DNA of 64,000 bases from Ulota crispa (Eukaryota; Streptophyta; Bryopsida; Orthotrichales; Orthotrichaceae), in NCBI GenBank assembly GCA_963920765.1, contig OY987250.1, positions 17,228,409-17,292,408 of the forward strand, given 5' to 3'. The notes beneath the pieces were generated by a model. The model saw only the letters and a program-made list of their open reading frames with translations. It did not search any database and had not been told where the DNA came from. Both the position numbers and the translations under genes were made by a program. Positions 23,201 through 35,200 of this stretch are shown here, piece by piece (within the stretch, counting starts at the first letter, position 1; every line of letters begins with the position of its first letter).

Positions 23201-24384
23201 TGCCAAATGGATAAATCGTATTTTGTTATATAGATAGATGCACTTAGAGCTTAGTGCTCTATGTTTGCATCTACGTATGGTATGGTTGTCTATAGTTTAG
23301 AATTGCATGACTTTATTTAGTGGGGCTCTCCCTAGTACATGAATGGGCTTTTTTGGAAAGTCAAATTGTTACTCTAGCCTCTCAAAAGTTATGCAAGAAT
23401 GCAGCTTTATTGGGTAATAGAGGGTAAAACAAAACACCAAATAGAAGTTTTATATGTTCCAAGCAAAAGAGTTGGTGGAACTTCGGGCCCAAATTGGAAA
23501 TTTCTTTTGCTTGGCCTAATTGTTGAGAGAGGTTCCACCATCTTAAAGCAAAACCTTCCAAAAAGCAAGCCAAAAACAAAGCTGCTTTGTAAGCATTTCT
23601 AACTAAGTTATGTTGTGGTACTTGGAACATAGTGCAAACTGCTAAGTTCCCAACTTTCTACATATGGCCAAACAAATTTGAAAATCACAAAGAAATCTAA
23701 TAAACTAGGGTTACGGGACAAAGTGTGAATTGCCTCTTTATACACTGAATTTCTTTGAACAAATTGATGTACCTAACTTACATTACAAATTGTAGTTATA
23801 ATTTTTCAATTTTCTTTTTTAATACTTTCCCCTAGAAGGGAAATAAAAGAAACAACTTTTTTTTAAGAGGGAGAACCATAGAACTTGCTACCTCATAACA
23901 TTTGCACCCACACATGCTCAATTATTGTCACACACAATCCTTGTATGAAAAGTGCTCTAGGCCTCTCAACATGTTCTCCTCATATTCAAACTGAACATGT
24001 CAAATAACAATCCTCAAAATCACTATTCATTTGGAGTTTAGTGAGTTTCATCCTACATTTCACTTGACAATTGATAAATTGACTATTTGTGGAGCATACT
24101 TTAAAAGCAAGGGTGGAGGACAAAATTTTTAAGGGCTTTTCAGAATAGACGTTAACACTTAGCGCATTAATGATTGCATGGAAAGGTGCGGATGCTCTCA
24201 GACGGCAAACCAATCCAGCAGACAAAGCGCACATGACACTTCTAAGAGGGGCCATCAGAGAGTGAATTGAATTTGACCTCCTCAACTGACCCACATGGAC
24301 CCAGTAACAAGCCATAGAACTGATAAGTTAGAAGTGTTCAAAATAATCGGGACCATCATGCATACCACAGGACATTTTTTGTTT
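20285..24384. other. AT-rich stretch, includes a degenerate short repeat
   Basis: No gene is visible. At about 22790-23190 the motif CCCATGCAA plus a T-rich spacer recurs irregularly at roughly 25-35 bp. This creates a 133-codon open frame (22779-23180) rich in F, Y and C that I take as non-coding. An orphan TTAACCC lies at 22123, without a partner end. Confidence 0.5.
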
Positions 24385-24660
24385 TATTTTTTGGTCAAGC
24401 GACATGCACCCAAAGATGCAAGCAGGGAAGGAGAAAACGGATGGGAAGGAGAAAATGGATGGGAAGGAGAAAATGGATAGAATTATCCAAATGTGTACAT
24501 TCATCCAAACAATCTACTAATGGTAGTACACCATCCAAAATTTGGCCAACATGTTGTTTATTTGAGAGGAATTTTGGCAAGTTTATTAATTTCTTCACCC
24601 AATTTGTTTAGTGTTGAGGTGGCCAGTGTCAAAATGATATAAGATTGTGGCAAAAATGTA
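24385..24660 (+). repeat. Dispersed repeat related to the 4.5-kb foldback arms, with 18-bp tandem
   Basis: GCACCCAAAGATGCAAGCA, TTTGAGAGGAATTTTGGCAA and AATTTCTTCACCCAATTTG followed by GTGTTGAGGT align with 54520-54750 and, more loosely, with the arms at 4534-5054. Inside lies an 18-bp tandem of about three units (24425-24478, unit GGGAAGGAGAAAATGGAT) that is absent from the other copies. It is non-coding. Confidence 0.65.
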
Positions 24661-27600
24661 CCTAAAAAGATCGCTTTAGTACATACCATTCAAGAGTTTT
24701 GATGAGCATTTGTTGGAAACTTTCGTTAGGAAAAGTTAGAAAGTCGATTGAAGATTAGAACGAAAGCTACCAAAATTAACAGAAACAGAAAATCCACAAA
24801 AAATACAAAAAACAAACAGTGCAACATAAATATATTCTTTGATCTTGTATATTATGCATCCTTTCCTAGCCCTATGATACATTGTGAACCTTCAAAGCAT
24901 TACATGGGCAATTTCACCTTATAATAAGAAATATGGTTGAAAAGCCTTGAATGTTCCACTCGTTTTTATTTATGAAAACTAAAACTGTATTTGCATGAAG
25001 AATGCGATAAAACAAAAGAGACTTCGATATTGTAAAAAACATCACAAATATTAGTGTGCAAAATAAGACCTTTGTCACGATTTATACGTGCCTTACAAAA
25101 TAGTTGATTTGCAAAATAATGATTGAAAGTTGAACGTATCACAATTCAATAGCTGCTTGTTACAATTTGATAAAGTTTCCAAGTAAGAAAATCATCCACT
25201 CTAGTCTCTAGCATCCTTTCCATATAAAATCAATCCTTTGCCAAATTTAAAAGTGGCTCCATTTTCAAAAGTTGGAATGGGAGGCAAAAGCTCATTTAGG
25301 TACATTGAGTAAGGGGAACATTGAGTAAGGGGAAGCAGTAGCATTTTTAAATATCAATAGAATGTTCAACCCAGAAGCAAAGGGTTCTCGAAGCAACTGC
25401 AAGTCCCTCTCAATAATTCATTTCCAATTTATCAAATATGCCTTCTTAACCCCTTAGCCCCCAGCTCAAAATTTGTTTTAGGCATACCTACACACACTCA
25501 CAAGCTTGTGATTTTTACAAAACTAAGATAACTCATGTAAAACCAATCATAATCACTAGGTCCCCTAGTACCCCACTTCATGTCACCCTTGTACCACCCT
25601 ACCCTAGTGCTAGTACATTGAACTAGCATGACTTAGGTACCTATTTTCAAATTTTCCAGAGACATTATACTATCTCTAGGGAGTTCAAGGGTTAATGTAC
25701 AAGACCCTTGCTTGAGTTGAGAGGCTTTCAAATTCCAAACTATTACAAGGGATTTGGGCCCAAGAAGAGGCCCCTTCCTCCAAAACCATGAGAACTTTGG
25801 AAATAACTTCCACATGGGCAGTATGTAGCAGTTTGACATGGCATTAGGGCAATCACGTCAGGAAATGTTGTTTTCTCGAATTTTTTTTAAATAAATGAAA
25901 AAATAAAATAAAAAACTCTTCATCTTTTCTAAGATTTTTTTTTCTTATTTTTTTTTAATTAACTTTTTTTGACGACCAACATGGGCTTGTTCCCAACATC
26001 AAGAACAGCCAAACTCATAGCCCCTTCTTTGGTCCAAATCCTTTGTCCTAGGAACAATCCAAAAGCCAAAAAGGTTGATGAGAATGGAATTTTCATTACG
26101 GAATAGTGAGTGTAAAAATAAGTCTGGGAAGAGTTGCAAGCATGAACCGCATGATGGAACAATTATGTACACTATCATATTTTATTAACTTGTTGTCTCC
26201 TTTTATGACTTTCCACATATGTAACTAACTCCAAAATTGATAAAGGATTGAATGAGTGGCAAGGGCACAAGTGATGAGTGGGTAGGTCTTCATACACCAA
26301 CCTCTTAAATCGAAGTTGAAGAAATAACCATCTAATTTTCTTTTTTTTGATTCGGTAAAATACATATATACATACAAGGTTTAACCAAAAACAAAACTTG
26401 AGTCAACATTATTTTGTTGATTTGAATGTCTTGATTAGGACATTTTGAACAAAGTTGTGTTAACTATCATATACATATACTTCTGTTGCTTGATTTGGGT
26501 CTAGTTTTCTACTATTGTTTATACATAACTACCTGTTTCAAAACATATTGATGTTTTTTTGTAACTCGCAACATGCATCAAAAACATATCTAACTCACGG
26601 TGCTTAGTGCTTGTGTATGATGCAACCCACAAAACCATATAAGTGCATTGTATTTTTCATTCATGGGATTCATAATTATATAATACTATGAGTAAATAGT
26701 GGTGAGCACTTATCATTTTCGTAAAGTATCATTTTATTATGGTCACAGTATTGTATTTTTGCATTTCTTGTTGCATCATTTCCGTAAATTTTTTATATCG
26801 AACATGGTGTTAGAGCATAGTGTTTCCACAAAAGTTAAAACCAATGAAATTAATGTGTGATTTTTATTTGTAGTTGTAGTATATTCTCTTGTGAAAAGTC
26901 CTGTCACTTTGACATGACTCTTGGGCGTCGAAAATGCAAACCTATCTTGAGGTGCGACCATGTCAAAAAATGGTCATTTTAATTGACCTTTTCAGTTTGA
27001 ATAGTTTTGAGTTGCATTTTACCACCATTGGCTATAAGAGGGTGAAATGGGTGTTTAAAGTTGGTTCTTATAATTTTAATTAAAATACTGAATCCGTGAA
27101 AAAATGCCAAACTTAGAAATTATAGAGGAAGACCACGGCTTCATAATTCTTATAAGAGCATTCACTAAAGTCTTGCATACTTCAAAGATTGTAGTAAATT
27201 TGTTGACATACTAGAAGTGGACAGTAAGAAAATTTAGTCGTTTTACTTTGCAAGGGGATAATATAAATTTGGACATTTTTTTGTCAATTTGGACACAATT
27301 ATTCAATTTGGATTTGTCATTTTGAACATTGTTTATTTGTAGCATTACAACATACTTAATGCCTTTCGCATCAAATTTAATTTCAAATTTTTTAAAAAGA
27401 ATTGGATGCACCAGTAAAAAAAACATGCCCTAAATGACTAGTTCACAACAATTGCAAATATCCTAAACTACTATAATTGACTCATTGTATAATTGTTTGG
27501 AACATTTGAAGTTGTTTTGTACCAATCATTTAGCCAAGTCATTTAGGATACATTTTTTTTTTTACTCGTGATGGGTGTTGAATTGTCTGATCATTGTTTC

Positions 27601-30155
27601 AAGAAGATTAATTTACCTGTAAACTTCAAAATCTTGCCAAAACTTCACAAGTTTAGAAAGTTTCAATGCATGTACTCTTGTTGATGGTAGGAAGATTTGT
27701 AATTTGTAATTTGATTAATTTCCTTCAAAAATTTGCAAAAAGCATAAAATTTCTGATGCAACCACTTGACATGGTCTCTAAAATTTCCACAAATTTTAAG
27801 GGATTTTAAGATTCATGTTCAATAAAATGCGTTTGATGTTGAAGATTTGAAACTGTAAGCTGTAAATCAAAGAGCTACTGTAACATTTAGAGCTCAAGTC
27901 TAAGAGGAACCTAAGAGGAATTTATACTTTCACCACAATAACTTATGTTGTGTGTTTTTGTTTCAAAAGCTAGCCTTCACGAAATCCAATTTGTTGAGAC
28001 TGTGTTTCTGTGCAAAAATATAATGAAAACCACAAAATACCAGATTTATAGAATTATACATGATATGTTTTCAATGGATTCTTCAACCCTTAGAGTGTTG
28101 GTATTCAAAATATGGTCGCTCAATAACTTCAAACGCCTCATGTAAGAGATGCGCGAAAACATACAAAGTACATTCAAATATTCTTAGAAATAAAACTTGT
28201 ATGTTCTTCAATCAGGTGACTAGTTTGATCATTGGATGCTTCATGATTGTTGTGCAAGGTTTGATATGATTTACGTAGAGACAGAAAAAAGAAAATTACA
28301 AAAATGAAAGTTTGGCTTCTGGAATCTTCTTAGGTTGTAATTTATTTTACAAAGGAAGCTCTAGGTCTACATGCTACCCACCTCCTATACTCTTAGGGTA
28401 TGTTCACACTCAAGGGGGAAATATGAAACTCATGAGGTTAAAATTTCAAAGTCTCACTAAGCGTTTGCACCAAGGTGTTTAATTTAACCTTGATTCAACA
28501 TGGCATATTGCATGGTTGGTGAGTTATATCTCATACTTGTGTGGGTTATGACTTGCGCCCGTAGGACCTTTGTTTTTAAAACATTTAGGTATTGGAAGAG
28601 AATTGTGAGGAAACTTGACAAGGGAGTGAGGTCTTTTTGTTCCATACTCACCCCTTTATCCCTAAAGGATTGAGTTCTTCTTTTTTGTGCAAAAGTCATT
28701 GAAAACTACCACTTCTAGGGCAATGAATAAAAAAGTAGAAAATTTGTTTTTTTTGAAAATCCAACCATAGGATCTTGCTCAACTATGGGAGGTACTTGTG
28801 GGAAAAAAATCAATTCCTAGATGTAAAGGAGTGAGATATTGACATTTGAAGTGCAAAAAGAAGTTTTTTTCCTTGCTGCCCAAAAACATCAGAAGCTTTT
28901 GACCTTTTTAGTATCAAAATAACTGCTCTATGCAAAGTTGAGGTTTATTTTTTCCATATAGAATACCAAATTAGGTGAGTGTGGGAGAATTTCCAAATGA
29001 ATTGGAAGTGTAAATCATACTTTGTACAATCTTGCAATGCCGTAAGGCCATGAAATTTGCATATGCACAAGGCAAAATTGGAGGATTCATGTAAAATTGA
29101 GAAATTTGAATTATTTTGATCCAAATGGTGAAAATCAAGGAAAATTAGTCTACTACAACTTGGAGAAAAAGAGAGTCAAAAAAAAAAAAACACAAAGAGC
29201 TTAAAAAAGTAAAGCACCAAATTGTACAAAGGGCAAAAGGAATGGAGGTTTGGAAGTCCCATACCTACAGGCAAATTAAAACTTCTCACTCATCAATCAA
29301 AATTGAATAATTCAAAGCTTTCCACATATATATAAATCTGAAGAACCAATTTCAAAATTTTATTTTTTAAATTTGTAATTTTTAAAGAAGTTTTTTGGAC
29401 TGCTCAAATTGCTTGCCCTCCCCATTTTCAAAAGTTCATGCATAACTTCTTCAATAAATGTTGGAATGAAGAAAAAGTTAAATACCCACATAGATTTTTG
29501 AATTCCCCAACTTCCTCAAAAGTTTCAAAAAAACTACAAAAATTGGTTTAGCCATAGATACATGCCCAAAGTCCCATTTGTCCCTTGAGGGGACAACAAT
29601 CCCTTAGGGGTTAAAGGTTGTCTATCCCTCTTTTGTGTGAATGTGCTCTCAACTATGGGCAATATATTCATCGTCACATAAATTGTAATTAAAACTCTAC
29701 TAAATTTGCAAGGTTATGTTTTATACTTTACATTTTCATTCACCCTTAATGAGTGGAGAGATTCAAGAATCAATAGCAAGTCAGCTAAATGAAATATTAG
29801 GAAACCAAATTAAAATTTGAATCAACCAAATAAGACTTGGCTGGATTTTTGAGAAGCATCCAATCATAACAAAATCATTTACGGAATTTTTGGTGCATGC
29901 ACCAAAAAAAATTGGTTAAAAATGAGGAATGTAAGTTTTTGAAACGAGGGAGCTCAAAATCTTCTTGGACAATGTAATCATCCTTGGTGTCAAGTTCCCG
30001 CAAGGGCCGGTTAAATAGGACAATTTGCCAAGCCAATGTATGGGGAGAACTAGCATTTCGTGTATTCTTAGCCAGTTGAAGTTGCACAATAGCCAATCAA
30101 ATTTGAAATCAAAGCAGGTCAAATCTTAAAAATATGTTTTTTATATAATACAGGG
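24661..30155. other. AT-rich stretch with two TTAA-type element traces
   Basis: No gene is visible. The stretch holds the element at 25450-25691 and a right half of a type-C element at about 29280-29610. The half shares AATAAATGTTGGAATGA and CCCATTTGTCCCTTGAGGGG, and TTAA follows at 29611-29614. A 17-bp tandem (TTGAGTAAGGGGAA) lies near 25300-25333. Confidence 0.5.
25450..25691. mobile_element. TTAA-flanked CCC...GGG element, 242 bp
   Basis: TTAA lies at 25446-25449 and 25692-25695. The ends are CCCCTTAGCCCCCAGCTC and GGGAGTTCAAGGG, which match loosely as an inverted repeat. No second copy exists in the window, so support rests on target, ends and size. Confidence 0.45.
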
Positions 30156-30516
30156 AATTGCTAATGCCACACCCATGTGAGCATGTAATTTAAGAATTTA
30201 ATGTTATTTTTATATATTCAAGTGGTTCATCATCCATTCAATCAGAGCATTACCACCTCCTTGAAAGAAAGAAGAACAAATTCAGATTTTTGTTGAACTT
30301 TTATTGCACCATTGCTATTTTTTTAATGTATTTTTAGCTTTAGGTAGTTCAAAAGTCCCATAGTTTTAATTTCAAATTCAAACACCTCCAAACTATTTTT
30401 GAATATAGCCTTAGAATGATAGAGGTAAAACAAAACTTTTGATCCAAATAAAAAATCAACATTAAATTATTGCATTTCATGCTCAAAACACACATTGGGG
30501 TGTGGCATTAGCAATT
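30156..30516. mobile_element. Inverted-repeat element upstream of NAT10
   Basis: The ends AATTGCTAATGCCACACCC and GGGTGTGGCATTAGCAATT form a perfect 19-bp inverted repeat spanning 361 bp. The interior is non-coding. A shorter element with similar ends (ATTGCTA...CCACCCC) lies downstream of NAT10 at 40781-40935. No target duplication is obvious. Confidence 0.75.
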
Positions 30517-30562
30517 TTGGATGTAGCTTTAGCAATTCTCATGATATATTATAATCCAAATA

Positions 30563-30602
30563 TAGATAACATATAGACAATATAGATAACGTATAGACAA
30601 TA
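30563..30602 (+). repeat. 20-bp tandem duplication
   Basis: Two units of ATATAGATAAC(A/G)TATAGACA lie side by side with one difference. It is a small local duplication between the upstream inverted-repeat element and the NAT10 promoter region. Confidence 0.7.
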
Positions 30603-30699
30603 TCTGGTGTAATTCAGTGAAATCAAGTTGAAAATGGAAAATACCGGATTGTAGCCGGTGAAGCCAAAAAATTCTCCCCAAACGCTGAGGCGGGGTTAG

Positions 30700-32235
30700 G
30701 TGCCCGTGCTCGGAGAAGGCGAGCCTGATACCGTACCGCGGTACTCAAGCACGGTAGAAGGGTTTCTAGGGTTTAAGACTCTCGCACTTGGCTCAGTTAG
30801 GGTTTAAGGATCAAGCGTTGAAGCTCACCTGCAGGGGCCACTGCTGCAACATCGTCTGCGTGTTTCCCGTACTCATCTGCCCTCCTTCGATCCGCATCAA
30901 AATTACCTTCTGTCCTCCTATATAAACTTGCATGGTTCATCACCACCTCTGACACTTCGTGCTGTTTTTTTATCCGTTGTCATTGATGAAATATTGCCGT
31001 GGACTTGCTGCGCTTGGGCCGTAGCACAAACATGGCGGTGTGGTTGTGATGCATCTGTTCTTTTTGTGAGGAATTAGTGACGAACGAGAATAATTGTAGG
31101 TGAAGTATAGATATTGTAGCAGAAACTGAGGTTCGGAAAGATTTGTTACCCTAATTGACTAGTTCAAGAGGCTCTTCTGTCTCCATGACTTCCTTCTAGC
31201 GCGGTGCTGTGTTCCAGTGGAACTCATGACCCGTGGATTGTGTCTCTCCGAGCTCGATGAGACAGTTTATCCGTAAAGCACCGTTGTCCGAGGAATTCCT
31301 TTAGTTTTTCAACATTGAGGCTTTGTTACTGAAGAATGAAAGGCCTCTTTTTCATTGTGATGGATAATCTTCGGATACTTAGAATTTGATAGTTGCACCG
31401 AGTCCCCTTCCCCGAAACCCTAATTTGCTCCCCGCTGCCACAGCACTCTCCCCATCGCTCTTCTCTTTTTTCTCACAGTTTACATTTCCCGCGCTAGTCC
31501 TCCGCCTTACAACGGGGCGCTGTTGGCCAACTCGCTTCCAACTCGGTATGGTTTCTCCCGCGGCCGTTTCTGCATTTGTCCAGGTGCTCGCTCTGCGCTC
31601 TTCTGAGGGTTTGCTCGTGTCTTAGTTCGAGTAGATTGGAACTGCTTGACTTTTGGTGTATGAAGCCGTTGAACGCAGTAAAAGCATTTGAGCGTTGGAG
31701 TATTGCATTTGTAATCCTTTTTTAAATAAAAGAATTCATATCGTCCTTAAGAATATCGCTGGTGGTGTGCCTGCAGTTGTGCAGTTGTTCACGCGAGAGC
31801 TTTATTTGTTTTCAATTAGCGTGTGTTTTGAATTCGTGCAAGGTTGATTACTCACATTCGAATAGTTCTGGCGGGTCGGTATATGATACGATTTGAAGGT
31901 CTTGAGCTTTGACTGCAAATATTGGAGGCGGTATGTGATATTACAAAGGTTCAGATGTGATATTACAGAGGTCCTCGTGATTTTAGTAGTACGATTAGGT
32001 CATCTTTTGTTCAATTTTATTTGTCCCGAAACCGACACATTACACGCTCTTCAGTGATTGAGATGATGTATAGTACGATGCCATCTGGATTCTAATATTG
32101 GACGAGCGTTTTTGAATCTTGCGTGATGCTAGTTTTCATATATGCAACTCTTTTCATGGATTGTTTGTGCTTTACAGCTGTGAGAAGGATTCTTTGAAAC
32201 TGTGAGGGGAGGTAGAGCGAGAGAGTGAGGACACC
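30700..32235 (+). promoter_or_regulatory. NAT10 promoter and 5' UTR region with telo-boxes and site II motif
   Basis: Composition shifts to balanced GC at about 30.65 kb. Telo-box motifs (AAACCCTA or complement) occur at 30767-30774, 30797-30807 and 31415-31423. A TGGGCC site II-type motif is at 31015-31020. These motifs are known to mark plant promoters of ribosome-biogenesis genes, which fits a NAT10/KRE33 gene. The transcription start is not certain. A T-rich TTTACAG at about 32171-32177 just upstream of the ATG suggests a 5' UTR intron acceptor. The 79-codon open frame at 31386-31625 probably lies in leader or promoter sequence. Confidence 0.6.
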
Positions 32236-35200
32236 ATGAGGAAGAAGGTGGATCCTCGTATTCGGATGATGATAGAAAACGGAGTCAAGAGCAAGCAACG
32301 TTCAATGTTTGTCATCGTTGGTGACAAAGGCCGTGACCAGGTAATGTCCTTGGTTGCAATGACGGTAGAGTTGCTGCAGAGATAGAGAGAGCTGCAGGAG
32401 TTGTAGTTTAGATAATCTGTTTGGACATTAGTTTCTTCGCTTAGGAATGATTGTACGTGATCAAGTAATGCGGCTTTATAAGCAAGATCGTAGATGTCAA
32501 TGAGTTGGTTAATATTTGTTACAGTACGATTTGATCGAGCTGGTTGGTCGATTATTCCAGGTGGTGAATCTGCACTTCATGCTGTCGAAGGCTGTAGTGA
32601 AAGCTCGGCCATCGGTGTTGTGGTGCTACAAGAAAGACCTCTTTCTGAGCAGGTATTTCATGTTCTTTTCGCTCAACTCTCTGAAATGGAGATTTTGAAG
32701 CTGCCATGTTTGCAACTTTGCATTTCTGTGCCTGTCATTTTTAGAGGATTCGTTAGGCGCTCATGTCATGTATTTTGACGCATTTCTTTGAACTCTTGTA
32801 TTCTCGAAAGTAAAAGTACAAACTGTGTTGAATGAGAGCTTGGAAGCACGAAGTTATGAATTGTGATTTAGTAGAATGTTTGTGATCACTACTTGAGCTG
32901 TGTCGGTTGTGTGCAGTCATAAGAAGAAACGCATGAATCAAATCAAGAAGATGATGCAGCGAGGGTTGTTAGATCCTGAGAAAGATGATCCGTTTGCTCT
33001 TTTCATGGCTAGCACGAATATTCGCTACTGTTATTACGCAGACACTCACAAGATCCTCGGAAACACATTCGGCATGTGCGTCTTACAGGTCCGTGTTTTC
33101 CACACAACATCTTCGGTCTTTTAGTTTCTTTTTCTGTTTTTTATGAGTAGGAGATTTTTTTTTTCTTCCGATCATGCTCGTCAGAGTCTCATTTGTGGGT
33201 GGTTTATCTTGAGATTGACCTTCATATTCATCTAGAAGTTGGTCAGAAGATACGACTTTGGATCTGAAGCAGTCTGGTTCATTGCAACGCAGGACTTTGA
33301 GGCACTTCAACCAAACCTTCTGGCCCGGACTGTCGAGACCGTTGAGGGAGGCGGTATAATCGTTCTACTATTGAGCTCTTTAACTTCTCTGAGCAAACTC
33401 TACACAATGACGATGGTAATCTCGCCCTTTATGACCTTCCGTATAAGAGCAAACTCAAAATGAAGCCGAAGAAACGGCCACTTCTCACGGTTCCTGTGCT
33501 GTCGTAGCTTTTGTATTTCCAGAGTGTTTAGGTCACGATCCTGGCCTGCTGGGCTTGGATGTTCTCAGTAGTTGCTGCAAGTGTTGCTTTTTTTTGCTGT
33601 TGTTGTCTATGAGGATCCGTGTAATTTGGATTTCATTTCAACTGGACAGGACGTGCATGCCAGGTTTCGAACGGAGTCACATGGAGATGTGACAGGGCGG
33701 TTCAACGAGAGGTTCATACTCTCCCTTGCGGCATGTAAAGCCTGCTTGGTAATGGACGATGAGCTCAATCCACTACCGTTGTCTTCGCATACCAAATATC
33801 TTACTCCTCTTCCCAATGTGGAGGTATGTACTGTCACTCCATCTACTATTGCATGGTGTGGATTCTTAATTTCCTGGTATGTCAATAGCTTGAGATCAAG
33901 ACACACAAGGCCTAAATGTTTATCATGCTATCTGCTTCAGCAAAGCTGAAGTTTACTGGATGCTTTGGATAACTTCAGGGCGAGGAACTTCTGTCAGAGG
34001 CTGACAAAGACTTAAAGGACCTGAAGGAATCTCTTCGGGACACGCAACCCGCGGGTTCGTTGGTCCAAAAGTGTCGTACTCTTGACCAGGTAATTTTGCT
34101 CTTGTTTTGAGGTTTTAGAGTGCAATTTTTAAGGAGAGGAAGATGAACACCGTGTTTTGTTAGGATTTTCATGTTATGGAGGACAGCTGGATTCTGATGC
34201 ATCGAGGATTCTCTCCTGGTTCAGGCTAAGGCAGTCATCACCTTCCTCGACGCTATTTCTGAGAAGACTCTACGCAGTACTGTGGCTCTAACTGCAGCTC
34301 GAGGGAGAGGAAAGTCGGCTGCCTTGGGAGTGGCAATAGCAGGAGCACTTGCCTTTGGGTACGCTCTTCATTAAACATCACCTCGCTTGTTGCTTATCTG
34401 GCCGGTGCAGGATTTCATAGCATATTTTATAGAACAAAGGTTTTAAAAGTAATGAAATTTCTGCTTTTTAAATTTTGAGTGCTTGTGCAGGTATTCCAAT
34501 ATCTTTGTGACAGCTCCAAGCCCAGAGAACTTGAAAACCTTGTTCGAGTTTGTCTTCAAGGGCTTTGATGCAATGGAATATAAGGTACCTTTGCTATACA
34601 TATTATTGCATTCTATGGCAATTTCTTCGTATACAACATATAATCTGTTTGAATTGCTGTTCACTTATCCTCTTCTAGCTTTTCAAGTCTTGAGATTTTG
34701 ACCTTGGGTTATTCTGATTTGGGTGCTTTCTTTTTGATGACGTTGTTTCGTTCTCTTGTTTGTTTTCAGGAGCACATTGACTACGATCTTGTAGAAAGTA
34801 CCAATCCAGCATTCAATAAGGCTATAATTCGTGTCAACATTTTTAGGCAGCACCGGCAGACTATACAGGTAAATCAAGCAGCACTGAACGTATTTAAATG
34901 AGCGAATACCCTTATTGGTAATATCTTTAATTTCTCATCATACTAACACTAATCTGGCTGTTGTGGTACCTTACAGTATATTCAACCAAAAGACCATGAA
35001 AAGCTTGCACAAGCAGAGTTACTTGTAATTGATGAAGCAGCAGCAATTCCATTGCCTATTGTGAAGGCTCTCCTGGGTCCTTATCTAGTCTTTCTTTGCT
35101 CGACTGTCAACGGGTATGTCATGAACATACTCTAGCAGATTCCAGAGCAAATCTCTAAGCTCAGTTTCAGTATCAATTGCTTCTTAAATTGTGGAGGAAA

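Noticed and set aside
1-30600. Protein-coding genes in the left desert
   Set aside because: No frame shows domain motifs, plausible splice-joined exons or coding composition; the longest is explained by a degenerate repeat.
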